Assembly (NCBI GenBank): GCA_947505565.1
Contig: CANNLB010000298.1
Span: 1-5,108 of the forward strand
Source of the DNA: Acidobacteriota bacterium
Lineage (GTDB): Bacteria; Acidobacteriota; Terriglobia; Bryobacterales; Bryobacteraceae
Length of the DNA stretch: 5,108 nucleotides
Direction of reading: 5' to 3'
The notes under the pieces were generated by a model. That model was not told the origin of the DNA, did no database searches, and saw nothing but the letters and a program-made list of their open reading frames with translations. This document shows positions 5,087 to 5,108 of the stretch, in pieces. Within the stretch, counting starts at the first letter, position 1; every line of letters starts with the position of its first letter. The position numbers and the translations under genes were made by a program.

Positions 5087-5108
5087 AATGGGTTCCGGGG
5101 CGGCGGGG
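5064..5108 (+). CDS. Start of an unidentified gene running off the right edge
   Basis: An ATG at 5064 opens a frame with no stop to the window end, beginning MAEEMKDTMGSGAAG. A clear Shine-Dalgarno AAGGAG at 5048-5053 lies ten bases upstream, slightly long but workable. ATGs at 5076 and 5088 are in the same frame. Fifteen residues are too few to name a product. It diverges from the sigma gene, and its presence argues that the sigma protein starts inside 5063 rather than at 5086. The tract at about 4985-5050 is less GC-rich than its surroundings and likely holds the promoters of both genes. Confidence 0.55.
   Translation, partial: MAEEMKDTMGSGAAG

Overview
This window reads as ordinary chromosomal DNA from a GC-rich, Gram-negative-type bacterium. 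The style of several proteins (a FixL/NtrB-like hybrid kinase with an AHDFNN H-box, a short ECF-like sigma factor with an EEIAQAAW motif, and an integrase tail with an HDLRHTAVT motif) reminds me of Acidobacteriota of the Solibacter/Bryobacter kind. That placement is from memory and tentative. No complete mobile element, CRISPR array, rRNA or toxin-antitoxin pair is visible.

Layout, left to right. (1) The 5' end of a MoaB/MogA-type molybdenum-cofactor gene runs off the left edge on the minus strand. It diverges, with only 27 bases between start codons, from a complete short-chain dehydrogenase/reductase (SDR) gene on the plus strand. (2) The SDR gene converges on a GNAT N-acetyltransferase, and their stop codons overlap in the tetranucleotide CTAG. 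(3) A roughly 100-base gap separates the acetyltransferase from a divergent 712-residue membrane-anchored hybrid histidine kinase. The kinase keeps its phospho-accepting His and Asp but lacks key ATP-binding residues and half of the usual receiver active site. (4) A plus-strand tyrosine-recombinase remnant follows. Only its C-terminal catalytic part is left, and it abuts the 3' end of a minus-strand tRNA-Val(CAC), the usual arrangement of an integrative element at a tRNA attachment site. (5) To the right of the tRNA, an ECF-like sigma factor and a tiny two-helix membrane protein form a tight minus-strand pair that reads toward the tRNA. (6) At the right edge the start of an unidentified plus-strand gene, with a good Shine-Dalgarno sequence, diverges from the sigma gene.

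The genes do not form one pathway. Likely functional units are the divergent moaB/SDR pair, the solo hybrid kinase, and the sigma/small-membrane-protein pair, possibly read through into tRNA-Val. The points most worth a second look are the degenerate hybrid kinase, the integrase scar at tRNA-Val, and the sigma factor with a miniature membrane partner in place of a recognisable anti-sigma factor.
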